33,225 nucleotides of DNA, from NCBI GenBank assembly GCA_938015425.1, contig CALLPQ010000038.1, forward strand, positions 1-33,225, read 5' to 3'. Shown here one piece after another: positions 15,761 to 23,947 of the stretch. Under the pieces are notes generated by a model, which searched no databases, was not told where the DNA came from, and worked only from the letters and a program-made list of their open reading frames with translations. Position 1 is the first letter of the stretch. Each line of letters starts with the position of its first letter. The DNA comes from an uncultured Parvularculaceae bacterium (GTDB lineage: Bacteria > Pseudomonadota > Alphaproteobacteria > Caulobacterales > Parvularculaceae). Position numbers and translations under genes: made by a program.

Positions 15761-15789
15761 CAATATTTTAATATTGGCCTGTACAGGCC
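15761..15789. promoter_or_regulatory. Two adjoining palindromes in the AEC transporter leader
   Basis: CAATATT at 15761-15767 and AATATTG at 15770-15776 form an inverted repeat with a two-base spacer. It shares its last base with the perfect palindrome GGCCTGTACAGGCC at 15776-15789. The pair lies immediately upstream of the transporter Shine-Dalgarno sequence. Position and symmetry suit operator sites for a dimeric repressor, but no regulator gene for it is identified here. Confidence 0.45.
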
Positions 15790-16166
15790 CAACTATCAGC
15801 GCCGCAACGCAAGATTAAGGTTTAGTGATAGACCCATTTTGGGAAATATCAAACTGCTACGCATTTGAAAGCCATTTAAAGTAAGGTTTCAATCAAGGCG
15901 TTATTTTTAGGGTGGGGAAGATTTCAAGGTAGGGGAGATTTTAAATTGGGAGAAATATTGTCAGGCAGTTAGAAACGCATATCCCGGAGGCTGGGGGGCG
16001 ATAACGAAAAGCCGGAATAAATCCAACCGCCTGACTACTATAAACTAACAAATAAATAGGGCATGGAGAGGCGGAAAATAAGGCATTTTATATCTATCTG
16101 CCATAATATAGCGTGTCGGTCTATTTTCTCCTTGCCTCATCATTATAGTCTGGCAAAATATATCCG
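15790..16166. other. Gene-free region with a long imperfect inverted repeat
   Basis: No convincing gene on either strand. GTCAGGCAGTT at 15960-15970 pairs with AACCGCCTGAC at 16025-16035 (10 of 11 positions), enclosing 54 bases that can form a small inner stem GGCT (15989-15992) with AGCC (16010-16013). The remainder contains purine-rich GGTGGGGAAG-like stretches (15911-15950) and the promoter area of the DUF2794 gene. I do not recognise a known RNA family: the conserved 4.5S SRP RNA core, and riboswitch cores I know, are absent. A structured RNA or paired protein sites are both possible. Confidence 0.4.
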
Positions 16167-16556
16167 ATGGAAAATATTGAATTACTAAAATCGCGTAAAA
16201 AGAAACAGCCCCGCAAAAATGCAGAGGCTGACAAAAAGCCCACAAAAATAACGCCGCCGTCAGTTGCTTTTACCCGTCAAGAACTGGCCGTCATTTTAAA
16301 TGTTTACGGACAATTTGTAGCCGCAGGGGAATGGCGCGATTACGCGATTGACTGTTTAGCCGATGTCGCGGTTTTCAGCATTTATCGTCATGCCTCAGAG
16401 GCCCCTCTTTATCGTATTGAAAAAAGGCCCAAGCTAGCGAAGAAACAAGGGGCATGGCTTGTGTTGAATGCAAGCGGCACCACTCTCAGGCGTGGTCATG
16501 AATTGACCAATGTTTTGCGCATCTTCGATAAACAAAAATTGCGCCTTGCCACTTAA
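16167..16556 (+). CDS. DUF2794 family protein
   Basis: 129 residues. A basic, Lys/Pro-rich N-terminal segment (1-33) precedes a compact domain with FTRQELAVILNVYGQFVAAGEWRDYAID-type start (FTRQELAVILNVYG, GEWRDYAIDCL) and the strongly diagnostic YRIEKRPKLAKKQGAWLVL, RRGHELTNVLRIFDKQKLRL. This matches DUF2794, a single-domain family I know only from alphaproteobacteria; its function is not known. The start at 16167 lacks a clear Shine-Dalgarno sequence, and no better ATG exists before the conserved domain. It is convergent with the TPR gene, 23 bases apart. Confidence 0.88.
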   Translation: MENIELLKSRKKKQPRKNAEADKKPTKITPPSVAFTRQELAVILNVYGQFVAAGEWRDYAIDCLADVAVFSIYRHASEAPLYRIEKRPKLAKKQGAWLVLNASGTTLRRGHELTNVLRIFDKQKLRLAT

Positions 16557-16579
16557 TCAAACGCTAATATCAATCGCGC

Positions 16580-17887
16580 CTATAAGCTGGAGCGCGCTGC
16601 CTCATAAGTATCAATAAAAACCTGTCGTTGGGCGTGACTGCCGCCAATATATTGAATATCGCCCAATATAGGCTGGATGTAATTAACAGTTTTTTCCGGT
16701 TGGTTTCTTGCAAATGCCGCAACGCCGTGGGCCAAAGGCACACAAACATTCTGCCATGTGGGCGCTGACCGGTCAGTTTGCTTTTCTGCAAACTCTCCAA
16801 GGTCATCCAAGAATTGATCCGCTTCTTGATGATTACCTGCTCGCGCAAGGGCATAGACATAATGCAAATCATGAAAGGGTAAAATATGTTCCTCAGCGCG
16901 GGCACGAACCTGATCCACAACCGGGTTCCATCGCTCACCCACTTTTGCACCAAACATCTCCAAGCGCCATAATAAGGACACCGCCCCTATTTGCTCTTGC
17001 GGAAATTCCGGCCAGGCGCCCCATAACCGTTCATCATATATTTCAATTACTTTTTCGTGTTCATCCGCACCCAGATAAAACAAAGCGGTATGCCACCAAT
17101 TATGATCACGAATAAAAACCCCTTTTTGATCCCATGTATGGGAACAATGCTTCATCCAGCGAATACCTTCACTAATCCGGCCCTTGGTCTCCAGAACATG
17201 GGCAACCGCATGGTGCGCCCACGCATCATCAAGGGCCACCTCAACGGCGTATTTACCTTCTTCTTCTGCTTCATCTAAACGGTGGTTTTGCTCTAGGCCA
17301 AAGGCAACCAATCCGTGTGCATATGGTGTGCCTTTATGGGCAAGGATTGCACGTTGCCCAAACCGCAATAACGCTTCTTGATCACCCAGATTAAAGGCAT
17401 GATATTGCCCCCATTTAATAGCGCATAAATCGGCGGGCCACCGCACAGTCAACAGATTTAAAAAATCGAGAGAAGAGTAAAAATCGCGCACATACCACGC
17501 TTCAACCGCATCACAAAACAGCCCCTCACGCTCCGTAACACCGCCCTTACGGGCAAGGCGCATTGCATCCAGATAAGGTTTTGCGGCCTGCCAGCCTTCT
17601 AACCCCTCAAACGCCATATGCAAAACAGCTGCATGGGCATTGATTAAGGCGCAATCAGGATATTGATCAGTCACTGGAAATAAAGCCCGCAAATTCGAGC
17701 CATAGCCTAAAAACTGGAAGACATAATCATTATACGCATCTATAACGATATCATCCGCGCCAGTAATCGGCATATCAAAACAATCACGGGCAACAAGACC
17801 CGATCTTTGAATTCTGGTGGTATCACTTTGAGAAATGGAGGGGGCTTCATATCGTTTTAAATCAGCGGTCAAGGTAAGATTAGTCAT
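16580..17887 (-). CDS. TTC38-like tetratricopeptide repeat protein
   Basis: 435 residues without signal peptide or membrane helix. The protein is alpha-helical with TPR-like pairs, including LVAFGLEQNHRLDEAEEEGKYAVE and AWAHHAVAHVLETKGRISEG, and the family landmark segments HCSHTWDQKG, DHNWWHTALFYL and LPFHDLHYVYALARAG. These resemble the TTC38 family, found in many bacteria and in animals, whose molecular role is unclear. The several conserved His residues (DHNWWH, FHDLHY) could bind a ligand or metal, but this is inference. ATG at 17887 is the first Met of a frame whose start aligns with the helical region. Single gene, convergent with DUF2794. Confidence 0.85.
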   Translation of the reverse strand: MTNLTLTADLKRYEAPSISQSDTTRIQRSGLVARDCFDMPITGADDIVIDAYNDYVFQFLGYGSNLRALFPVTDQYPDCALINAHAAVLHMAFEGLEGWQAAKPYLDAMRLARKGGVTEREGLFCDAVEAWYVRDFYSSLDFLNLLTVRWPADLCAIKWGQYHAFNLGDQEALLRFGQRAILAHKGTPYAHGLVAFGLEQNHRLDEAEEEGKYAVEVALDDAWAHHAVAHVLETKGRISEGIRWMKHCSHTWDQKGVFIRDHNWWHTALFYLGADEHEKVIEIYDERLWGAWPEFPQEQIGAVSLLWRLEMFGAKVGERWNPVVDQVRARAEEHILPFHDLHYVYALARAGNHQEADQFLDDLGEFAEKQTDRSAPTWQNVCVPLAHGVAAFARNQPEKTVNYIQPILGDIQYIGGSHAQRQVFIDTYEAARSSL

Positions 17888-18019
17888 TATCCGTCTTCTA
17901 TTTATTATTTATGGCAGAATTATAAAGGCCGATTATAAATCCGTTTTAGATTTTAATTTTAATTACTCACTCATTTTTAGAGCAGATCGCAAATCAATGC
18001 GCGGTAATGGCGGTGCAGA

Positions 18020-18053
18020 TAAAATTAAACCCCTGCTTGTTGCAGGGGTTTAA
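18020..18053 (-). terminator. Intrinsic terminator of the Bax-inhibitor-1 gene
   Basis: A perfect 12-base stem: TTAAACCCCTGC at 18025-18036 and GCAGGGGTTTAA at 18042-18053, with a five-base loop. On the minus strand the stem is followed by a T-rich tail (TTTTATC). It lies 20 bases after the stop codon of the gene it would terminate. Confidence 0.8.
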
Positions 18054-18072
18054 TATCTCGACAATCCGTCAA

Positions 18073-18795
18073 TTAATCTCGCATAAAGCCAAGAATGTTC
18101 AGGATGTGAATAAACAGGGTTGCGAAAGATCCAAACAACATAAATGCTCCAAAGATAGAAGCCCGATCATTTGTGTCACTACCTTCTTCATATAAGCGCT
18201 TGATCATTTGCGTTTCATAAGCTGTCACCGCAGAGAACACGAGCACGACAACACAAGAAACAATCAAACTCATCATACTGCTTTTAAAGATCAACGCATT
18301 CGCGATAATCGCCACAACAAGACCGAATGTGGCCATGAATAAAAAGTTACCCCAACCCATCAAGCTCTTTTTAGTGGTATAGCCGTATAAGCTGGTGCCA
18401 CCAAAAACCGCAGCCGTAATGAAAAACGCACGATAGATAATTGCGCCATCACCCACCGATTGCAAAAAGTAAAGGGAAGGTGCAATGAGCAGTCCCCAAG
18501 CAGCCGCATAAAGCCAGAAAATAGCGTGCGCCATGACTTTGGAGCCACTGAAAATAACTTTACCGCCAAAAAAGCCCAAGCCTAAAATAGCCACGAACGG
18601 TCCCCAACGGGTGATCGGGTTAGACACCATGCTGATGATTAATTCTTGATTGCCCGCTAAAAGCATCGCCACAAGGCCAGAAACACCAATGCCCAATGCC
18701 ATATAGTTATAAACGCCAAGCATATATTGGCGCAGGCCCTCATCAAGGGATCGCACGCCTGTGCTGGCTATCCCACCATTGCGAAAATCATTCAT
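18073..18795 (-). CDS. Bax inhibitor-1/YccA family membrane protein
   Basis: A seven-helix inner-membrane protein of the BI-1/YccA/TMBIM family. Characterised relatives include a pH-sensitive calcium leak channel (B. subtilis YetJ) and E. coli YccA, which modulates FtsH. From ATG 18795 it has 240 residues and starts MNDFRNGGIASTGV, with a strong GGAGA site eight bases upstream; the frame is open 21 residues further, but that part has no ribosome-binding site and is unlike the family. Conserved features: the cytosolic start RSLDEGLRQYMLGVYNYMA, the YETQMIKRLY segment near helix 6 and the end LNILGFMRD, whose acidic residues correspond to the pair implicated in gating. A clear terminator follows. 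It appears to be a single-gene unit. Confidence 0.93.
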   Translation of the reverse strand: MNDFRNGGIASTGVRSLDEGLRQYMLGVYNYMALGIGVSGLVAMLLAGNQELIISMVSNPITRWGPFVAILGLGFFGGKVIFSGSKVMAHAIFWLYAAAWGLLIAPSLYFLQSVGDGAIIYRAFFITAAVFGGTSLYGYTTKKSLMGWGNFLFMATFGLVVAIIANALIFKSSMMSLIVSCVVVLVFSAVTAYETQMIKRLYEEGSDTNDRASIFGAFMLFGSFATLFIHILNILGFMRD

Positions 18796-19122
18796 AAAAT
18801 TTCTCCTAAATAACCTAAAGCTTTGCCGACCGAAGTGATTATCCAGTAAGATAACCACGAAATAATAAATAAACGTCCATTATATTTCCTATACAGGAAT
18901 ACACCCATACACGAATACAATGATGATAGCTAATCTAAACCGATATATAGAATATTGGCTTTTCGGGCCAATTATCAAGGGTAGAATCTTTAAATACCTA
19001 TAATTATTGGCATTTTCATGGGGTTGGCCAAAAAACAATCCATTCATGGTTAATAGAGAATTAAATCGCCTTATTTAGGAGCGCCTTTTCCTCGTTTTCC
19101 CCGTTTCCAATGTATTTGTCTT
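18796..19122. other. Promoter region of the BI-1 gene and 3' end of rsmB unit
   Basis: No gene seen. The region is AT-rich and must contain the BI-1 promoter (minus strand). A small inverted repeat ATTGGC/GCCAAT with a seven-base loop lies around 18953-18971. No strong terminator for rsmB is visible. I looked for the ybhL RNA motif described upstream of related genes in Rhizobiales but cannot recognise it here by eye. Confidence 0.4.
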
Positions 19123-20790
19123 TTATGCCTTTTGTAGGCGCGCAATGAAAAAACCGTCCATCCCGCCATCATCTTCGGCCATATAGGGTAATAAGCGGAT
19201 ATCTCCATTGCGGGTCACCGCCCCCTCCCATGGGCCTTTAAGAACCGGGTCTTCAGCGGGATCAAAGGGTAATCTTTGCAATCGAGACTGACGGGAAAGG
19301 GCTTTATCAATCTGCTTTTCCCCTTCCTCGATTTGTAATGAACAGGTGGCATATAGTAAAATACCACCATCAACCAGCATGGTCAGGGCATGATCAATTA
19401 AAGAGGCCTGTAGATTGGATAATCCTGCTATATCTGTCTCGGTCTTGTTCCACGGTATATCGGGATGACGGCGTATCGTCCCCGTTGCAGAACAGGGGGC
19501 ATCTAACAAGACAATATCAGCTTTGATATGGGGGTTATAATCCAGTGCATCCCCAATAACGATATCCGCTTCTAATTGGGTGCGGGCAAGGTTTTTGCGG
19601 ACCCGTCCCAAGCGATCATTTGAGCGATCAACCGCTGTCACTTTGGCACCTGCCGCCGCAAGCTGCAGGGTTTTTCCGCCGGGAGCAGCACAAAGATCAA
19701 TCACGCGTTTACCGCTTACATCCCCCAATAAGGCAACAGGTAAACTTGCCGCAATATCTTGCACCCACCATTTTCCCTCGGCAAAGCCCGACATTTTAGC
19801 AATCCCGCGGGGCGGTGTTTGTATCCTAAGGCTAGAAAGGTTTTCGTTAAACTCAAAGCGGCTAGCCCCCAATGCCTCACATATATCCATGAGTTCAGCA
19901 GGGTTTTTTATACTAATATCCAAAGGGGCAATTTTTTGGTGGGCTTTGGCAATCTTTTTCGTTTTTACGGGGCCAAAACTACGTTCCCATGACCGCCACA
20001 TCCATGCAGGTGTATCCGTCCGCAGGGGGAGTTGTGTAATTTTTTGTTGAGGGGTCGAGGACAGTTTACGGGCAACCGCATTGACGAGTTTTGCAAAACC
20101 TTGGGTTTCCTGCCTTTCTTTACACAATTCTGTTGCAAGGGAAACACTGGCATGGGCAGGGATTTCCAAAAACAGGGATTGCGCAGCACTGGTGCGTAAA
20201 ATATCCATAATTCGGACCGCCTTCTTCGGGAGGGGGCGGTCAAGATAAGGGCTGATTAAATGGTCGATAGTGCCGCGTCGACGTAACACAATCGTGGCAA
20301 TAGCACGGGCAAATCCGCGATCAGCCCGTATTTTATCTTGGGCTTTTTCTAAGTCGGCACTGCTTTCCCCTTCTACGGGGCGGCGGCGCTCCAACCCTTG
20401 ATAGGTTCGGCATTGGGTTAAAGCCTCATCAAGGGATAGTCCTTCGCGTACCAGTGCCAAAATATCAACTGCGGCGCGGCGCACCGCAATACCTTTCGGA
20501 TTATCGGGATAGATAAAATTATCAGAAACTTCGCCTTCCCTTCGTGGCTCATTATTTCGATCCGGTTTACGGCCACCTTGCCTGTCTTTAGGGCCGCGGG
20601 ATCTGGACTGACCGCCTTCCTTTTCACGGGCAACACGTTTTTCTTTCTGGGCGCCATCATCATCAGGTCGGCCACTATCAAAAAAGCTTTTTTCGGCCGG
20701 TTTTCGTCCCGTCGGTTTGCCCTTTCCCCTTTTTTGAGGGCGACTTGAAGCATTTGAACGATCAAAGGGTTTTCTATCATTATCTGTCAT
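19123..20790 (-). CDS. rsmB: RsmB-type 16S rRNA (cytosine-C5) methyltransferase
   Basis: RsmB methylates C967 of 16S rRNA (E. coli numbering) using S-adenosylmethionine. The 555-residue protein has a NusB-like RNA-binding domain (about 100-245) and a Rossmann methyltransferase domain (about 340-553). The cofactor loop is DLCAAPGGKT (365-374). The two cysteines of the m5C mechanism are Cys433 in DAPCSATGTIRRHPDI and Cys483 in LLYATCSL. Unusual: residues 1-92 are a very hydrophilic Arg/Lys/Gly/Asp-rich tail with several GR/RG pairs, likely disordered, about 100 residues beyond a normal RsmB. No alternative Met lies between residue 1 and the NusB domain, and base composition does not change, so the tail is probably real. 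Divergent from the YbjN-domain gene. Confidence 0.93.
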   Translation of the reverse strand: MTDNDRKPFDRSNASSRPQKRGKGKPTGRKPAEKSFFDSGRPDDDGAQKEKRVAREKEGGQSRSRGPKDRQGGRKPDRNNEPRREGEVSDNFIYPDNPKGIAVRRAAVDILALVREGLSLDEALTQCRTYQGLERRRPVEGESSADLEKAQDKIRADRGFARAIATIVLRRRGTIDHLISPYLDRPLPKKAVRIMDILRTSAAQSLFLEIPAHASVSLATELCKERQETQGFAKLVNAVARKLSSTPQQKITQLPLRTDTPAWMWRSWERSFGPVKTKKIAKAHQKIAPLDISIKNPAELMDICEALGASRFEFNENLSSLRIQTPPRGIAKMSGFAEGKWWVQDIAASLPVALLGDVSGKRVIDLCAAPGGKTLQLAAAGAKVTAVDRSNDRLGRVRKNLARTQLEADIVIGDALDYNPHIKADIVLLDAPCSATGTIRRHPDIPWNKTETDIAGLSNLQASLIDHALTMLVDGGILLYATCSLQIEEGEKQIDKALSRQSRLQRLPFDPAEDPVLKGPWEGAVTRNGDIRLLPYMAEDDGGMDGFFIARLQKA

Positions 20791-20820
20791 AAGTGCGACT
20801 TAAACATGATACGCTTGTCT

Positions 20821-20848
20821 GTCACCCCCTAATCATATTTAGGGTGAC
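20821..20848. promoter_or_regulatory. Inverted repeat upstream of rsmB
   Basis: GTCACCC at 20821-20827 and GGGTGAC at 20842-20848 are exact inverted copies with a 14-base AT-rich spacer, 30 bases before the rsmB ATG, in the divergent promoter region shared with the YbjN-domain gene. It could be a regulator-binding site or an mRNA hairpin in the rsmB leader; neither is shown. Confidence 0.45.
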
Positions 20849-20950
20849 ATATTTTAAGCGTGAAATAGCGCCAATAATAGTATATAAAATTATGAATAAC
20901 TGCCAGATGATGATTATCATGAAAATTTATTGAGGAGTGGGATATTTACG

Positions 20951-21775
20951 ATGGGCAAATTAAATTTCAACCTAAGTCCAAATACTGTAAAATTTGTAGG
21001 CAAACTAACTGCTAATATTACCCTTTCTTTATCCGCATTATTTGTTGGCTTATCAAATATACCCCTGGGATCAAACCCATTGACGGCCTCCCCTATATCC
21101 GGATCAAGGGCATTTGCCCAAACCACCACTCCCTCACAAGCGGTTAATCCCAATCCGGCAGCACAAAACGAGATTATCTCTCAACCGGGTGTCCCTATTC
21201 TTTCTTTCGATGTGAAAAATTTAAGTCCTATTCTCACCGAGATGAAAATATTATGGCAAGAACGTAAATCCCCTGACGGGCAACCCTTTATTCTTGCCAA
21301 CGCCCAAGGGGATATTGTTTTTATTCTAAGCCCCCTTTCATGCAGTGGACCCGAGAACACAGATTGTCTGGGCTTACAATTAGTCAGCGTGTTTGATGAT
21401 ATCGCTAATGAAAATGCCCTCAACGACTTCAACACGCGCTACGCCTTTGCGCATATGAATATAAATGCTTCAGGCAATGCCTATCTTAGCCGTTACGATA
21501 TTGCCGATTACGGTATTGCCCGCGGTAATGTCGCCACCATTATTCAAACTTTTGCGGGGCTTTCGCGCATTTATCAAAATTCTTTTGCCACGCAAACACT
21601 TTCATCAAATCAAACTAGCGATACTAATCTGACTACCAAAATCGTGTCTTATGCCCCTCCCTCAATCGAAAAAGGTAAGGATGCCACAAGGCTGTTTGAA
21701 GCAAACAGTAATTTATCTGCAATTTTTGATGATGATGCTCTGCCCACGAATAAAATCAGAAACATCACCCCATAG
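20951..21775 (+). CDS. Exported YbjN-domain protein
   Basis: 274 residues from ATG 20951, which follows a GAGGAG site; a longer frame from TTG 20930 would place that site inside the gene, so it is rejected. A long signal sequence with hydrophobic core (ITLSLSALFVGLSNIPLG) ends near AFA/Q at about residue 57. The mature part (about 80-210) has the YbjN fold markers: a domain beginning PILSFDVKNLSPILTEM, two cysteines in PLSCSGPENTDC (possible disulfide), and the typical NAYLSRYDIADYGIARGNV. The last 60 residues are polar and probably disordered. YbjN proteins are linked to regulatory or chaperone-like roles in E. coli, but exported alphaproteobacterial members are uncharacterised. Divergent from rsmB. 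Confidence 0.8.
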   Translation: MGKLNFNLSPNTVKFVGKLTANITLSLSALFVGLSNIPLGSNPLTASPISGSRAFAQTTTPSQAVNPNPAAQNEIISQPGVPILSFDVKNLSPILTEMKILWQERKSPDGQPFILANAQGDIVFILSPLSCSGPENTDCLGLQLVSVFDDIANENALNDFNTRYAFAHMNINASGNAYLSRYDIADYGIARGNVATIIQTFAGLSRIYQNSFATQTLSSNQTSDTNLTTKIVSYAPPSIEKGKDATRLFEANSNLSAIFDDDALPTNKIRNITP

Positions 21776-21934
21776 ATTTTTAGAGCCCCGATCGAAAATC
21801 GATAAACACCTTCAGCAGCTTGTCTATCAAACGTTCATTTCAACAATTTGATATGGTTGATTTGTAAGTCAGAGCCCAAGGGGTTACGAGCCGGGGTAAA
21901 CTGACGTCTGATCCACTTGTTTTGCATTGTGCTG

Positions 21935-23305
21935 CTATGAAGCGATGAATTTCTCTCGCATCGTGACCAACTCTTCGGCGGCGGTGGGGTGCAAGGCGAT
22001 CGTGGCGTCAAAGTCTTTCTTGGTAAGCCCCGCTTTCACTGCGATCGCAATACATTGAATCATTTCAGCGGCTTCATGCCCAACAATATGACACCCCACC
22101 ACCTTATCGGTGCTTCCATCCACCACAATTTTCATTAATGTACGTTCCTGATTACCACTGAGCGTGTTCTTCATGGGGCGGAAATCGGATTTATAAATAT
22201 CCACCTTATCAAATTTGGCACGGGCTTCATGTTCCGCCAATCCCACCGATCCAACAGGGGGCTGACTAAAGACCGCTTTGGGAATATCGTCATAATCCAC
22301 TATTGTCGGATTATTATCAAAGACAGTTTGCGCAAACGCCGCCCCCTCACGGATTGCCACCGGCGTTAGGTTCACGCGATCTGTAACATCGCCCACCGCG
22401 TAAATATTATCCACATTGGTTTTAGAATATTCATCGACGATGATAGCGCCGTTAGCTTTGGTTTTTACCCCCGCCTTATCCAGTCCTAACCCTTGGGTAT
22501 AAGGCGCGCGCCCCACCGCCCAGAACACCAAATCCGAATTAATGTGGTCGCCATTGGTAAGGGTGACCGCTTTTATATTGCCATCCCCTTTTTCAATTTT
22601 TTCTATATTGGCATTGGTAACAACATTAATGCCCTTAGTCTTCAATTCCATATGCACTTGCGCCGAAACATCCTTATCAAAATAGCGTAATAAGTCGCTG
22701 CCCCGATAAACCAGCGTAACATCAGCCCCAAGCCCTTTAAAAATTCCCGCGAACTCAATGGCGATATAACCGCCCCCCACAATTACAACATTTTGCGGCA
22801 TGTCTTCCAGATGAAAAGCCTCATTGGAAGAAACACCCAATTCATACCCCGGCACCGAACTATCCGTCCACGGTGTACCGCCGGTTGCGACTAAAATATG
22901 TTTTGCCGTCACATCACGGTTTTCAGCCGTCAAATGAATTGTATGGGCATCTTTCAAAATGGCTTTGCTTTGAATAATATCCACACCCGTATTTTTTAAA
23001 TTACGGATATAAATAGAATTAAGCCGGTCAATCTCTTTGTCTTTATTGGCAATCAATGTTTGCCAGTTAAAAGACGGCTTATCACTCGTCCAGCCATATC
23101 CCTTTGCATCATGAAACATATGCGCAAACTCACTTGCATACACCATAAGTTTTTTAGGGACGCACCCTCTTATAACGCATGTGCCGCCAACACGATATTC
23201 TTCAGCAATACCAACACTGGCACCAAAATTTGCTGCCATGCGCGAGGCACGCACCCCACCAGACCCCGCCCCAATGGTGAAAAGATCGTAATCATATTTG
23301 CTCAT
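21935..23305 (-). CDS. gor: Glutathione-disulfide reductase
   Basis: Reduces oxidised glutathione with NADPH and FAD in the cytoplasm, as a homodimer. 456 residues. FAD-binding motif GAGSGG (12-17); redox-active disulfide Cys43-Cys48 in GGTCVIRGCVPKKL, the variant seen in alphaproteobacterial, cyanobacterial and plant enzymes; NADPH domain with VGGGYIAIEFAGIFKGLG; second FAD motif NIYAVGDVTDRVNLTPVAI; and the C-terminal HPTAAEEL, whose His is the proton donor at the partner active site. ATG at 23305 has GGAG upstream. It lies 69 bases after the unknown 167-residue gene and downstream of rpiA, a pairing (rpiA...gor) common in alphaproteobacteria, which fits a link between NADPH supply and thiol redox. 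Confidence 0.96.
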   Translation of the reverse strand: MSKYDYDLFTIGAGSGGVRASRMAANFGASVGIAEEYRVGGTCVIRGCVPKKLMVYASEFAHMFHDAKGYGWTSDKPSFNWQTLIANKDKEIDRLNSIYIRNLKNTGVDIIQSKAILKDAHTIHLTAENRDVTAKHILVATGGTPWTDSSVPGYELGVSSNEAFHLEDMPQNVVIVGGGYIAIEFAGIFKGLGADVTLVYRGSDLLRYFDKDVSAQVHMELKTKGINVVTNANIEKIEKGDGNIKAVTLTNGDHINSDLVFWAVGRAPYTQGLGLDKAGVKTKANGAIIVDEYSKTNVDNIYAVGDVTDRVNLTPVAIREGAAFAQTVFDNNPTIVDYDDIPKAVFSQPPVGSVGLAEHEARAKFDKVDIYKSDFRPMKNTLSGNQERTLMKIVVDGSTDKVVGCHIVGHEAAEMIQCIAIAVKAGLTKKDFDATIALHPTAAEELVTMREKFIAS

Positions 23306-23374
23306 TGAACGAGGCTCCGAAATTTGTTTTAGTCATAATGGAGTAATCAGAATTAAATTTAATATGTGTAATGA

Positions 23375-23878
23375 TTATGAAACAAACCCGATACCGTTAT
23401 TGAAGCGGGCATCATTAAATTCCATCACTTCTTTCTCGAAGGTTTTAATAAATTCGCGGTAAATCGCATCAAAAACAGGCTTCAATTCCCCATCGAAGGG
23501 AACAGGCACACGGATGCGTGGTTGACTTGCCACGAAGACATCAAAATTATCACCGACCACTTCAATAGATAACACCGTGCGCAGCCAAAGGGAGCCACTA
23601 TCCTCAGCGTTTTTAACAATCATCGATAATCCAAAATGTACCGGCTCTAGCACAATGACTTCTCGCTTGCTGAAACTAAAAGCATCATCCCCATAATCTT
23701 TTTTAGGATCAAACGCCCCTTGTGAAGGCACAGCATTTACGCAATCACGTGTACATCCGACATAATCATGAAAATTATTGACAATCGCTTGGGCCAATCC
23801 TTTACAACGCAAAAGATTTTCAAAAGCCGCAGAACCATATTCGTGAATTGCTGTTTGCAGTTCTTCATATTTTGTCAT
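23375..23878 (-). CDS. Hypothetical protein between rpiA and gor
   Basis: 167 residues; I do not recognise the family. No signal peptide or membrane helix. The first 60 residues are helical with Cys25 and a CxxxC pair (Cys42, Cys46 in YVGCTRDC). The middle, SFSKREVIVLEPVHFGLSMIVKNAEDSGSLWLRTVLSIEVVGDNFDVFV, alternates hydrophobic and polar residues as a beta-sheet would (split: SFSKREVIVLEPVHFGLSMI, LWLRTVLSIEVVGDNFDVFV). The C-terminus has an amphipathic helix FDAIYREFIKTFEKEVMEF. ATG 23878 follows AAGGGAAG. The gene is 69 bases from both rpiA and gor, suggesting one transcript. In other alphaproteobacteria a DUF2059 protein often sits in this slot, but this protein does not look like DUF2059. 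Coding is confident, function unknown. Confidence 0.8.
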   Translation of the reverse strand: MTKYEELQTAIHEYGSAAFENLLRCKGLAQAIVNNFHDYVGCTRDCVNAVPSQGAFDPKKDYGDDAFSFSKREVIVLEPVHFGLSMIVKNAEDSGSLWLRTVLSIEVVGDNFDVFVASQPRIRVPVPFDGELKPVFDAIYREFIKTFEKEVMEFNDARFNNGIGFVS

Positions 23879-23947
23879 TATTTTCGCTTCCCTTAGTAAA
23901 TTTTAAAACGATCATTCTTATGGAGCCCATTAAATGGGTATAAATTG

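Noticed and set aside
15955-16040. 4.5S SRP RNA or a known riboswitch
   Set aside because: The conserved SRP core (GTCAGGTCCGGAAGGAAGCA) is absent and no riboswitch core I know matches.
16045-16245. 66-codon frame on the minus strand across the DUF2794 start
   Set aside because: Antisense to a real gene, Cys/Phe/Tyr-rich composition typical of noise, no ribosome-binding site.
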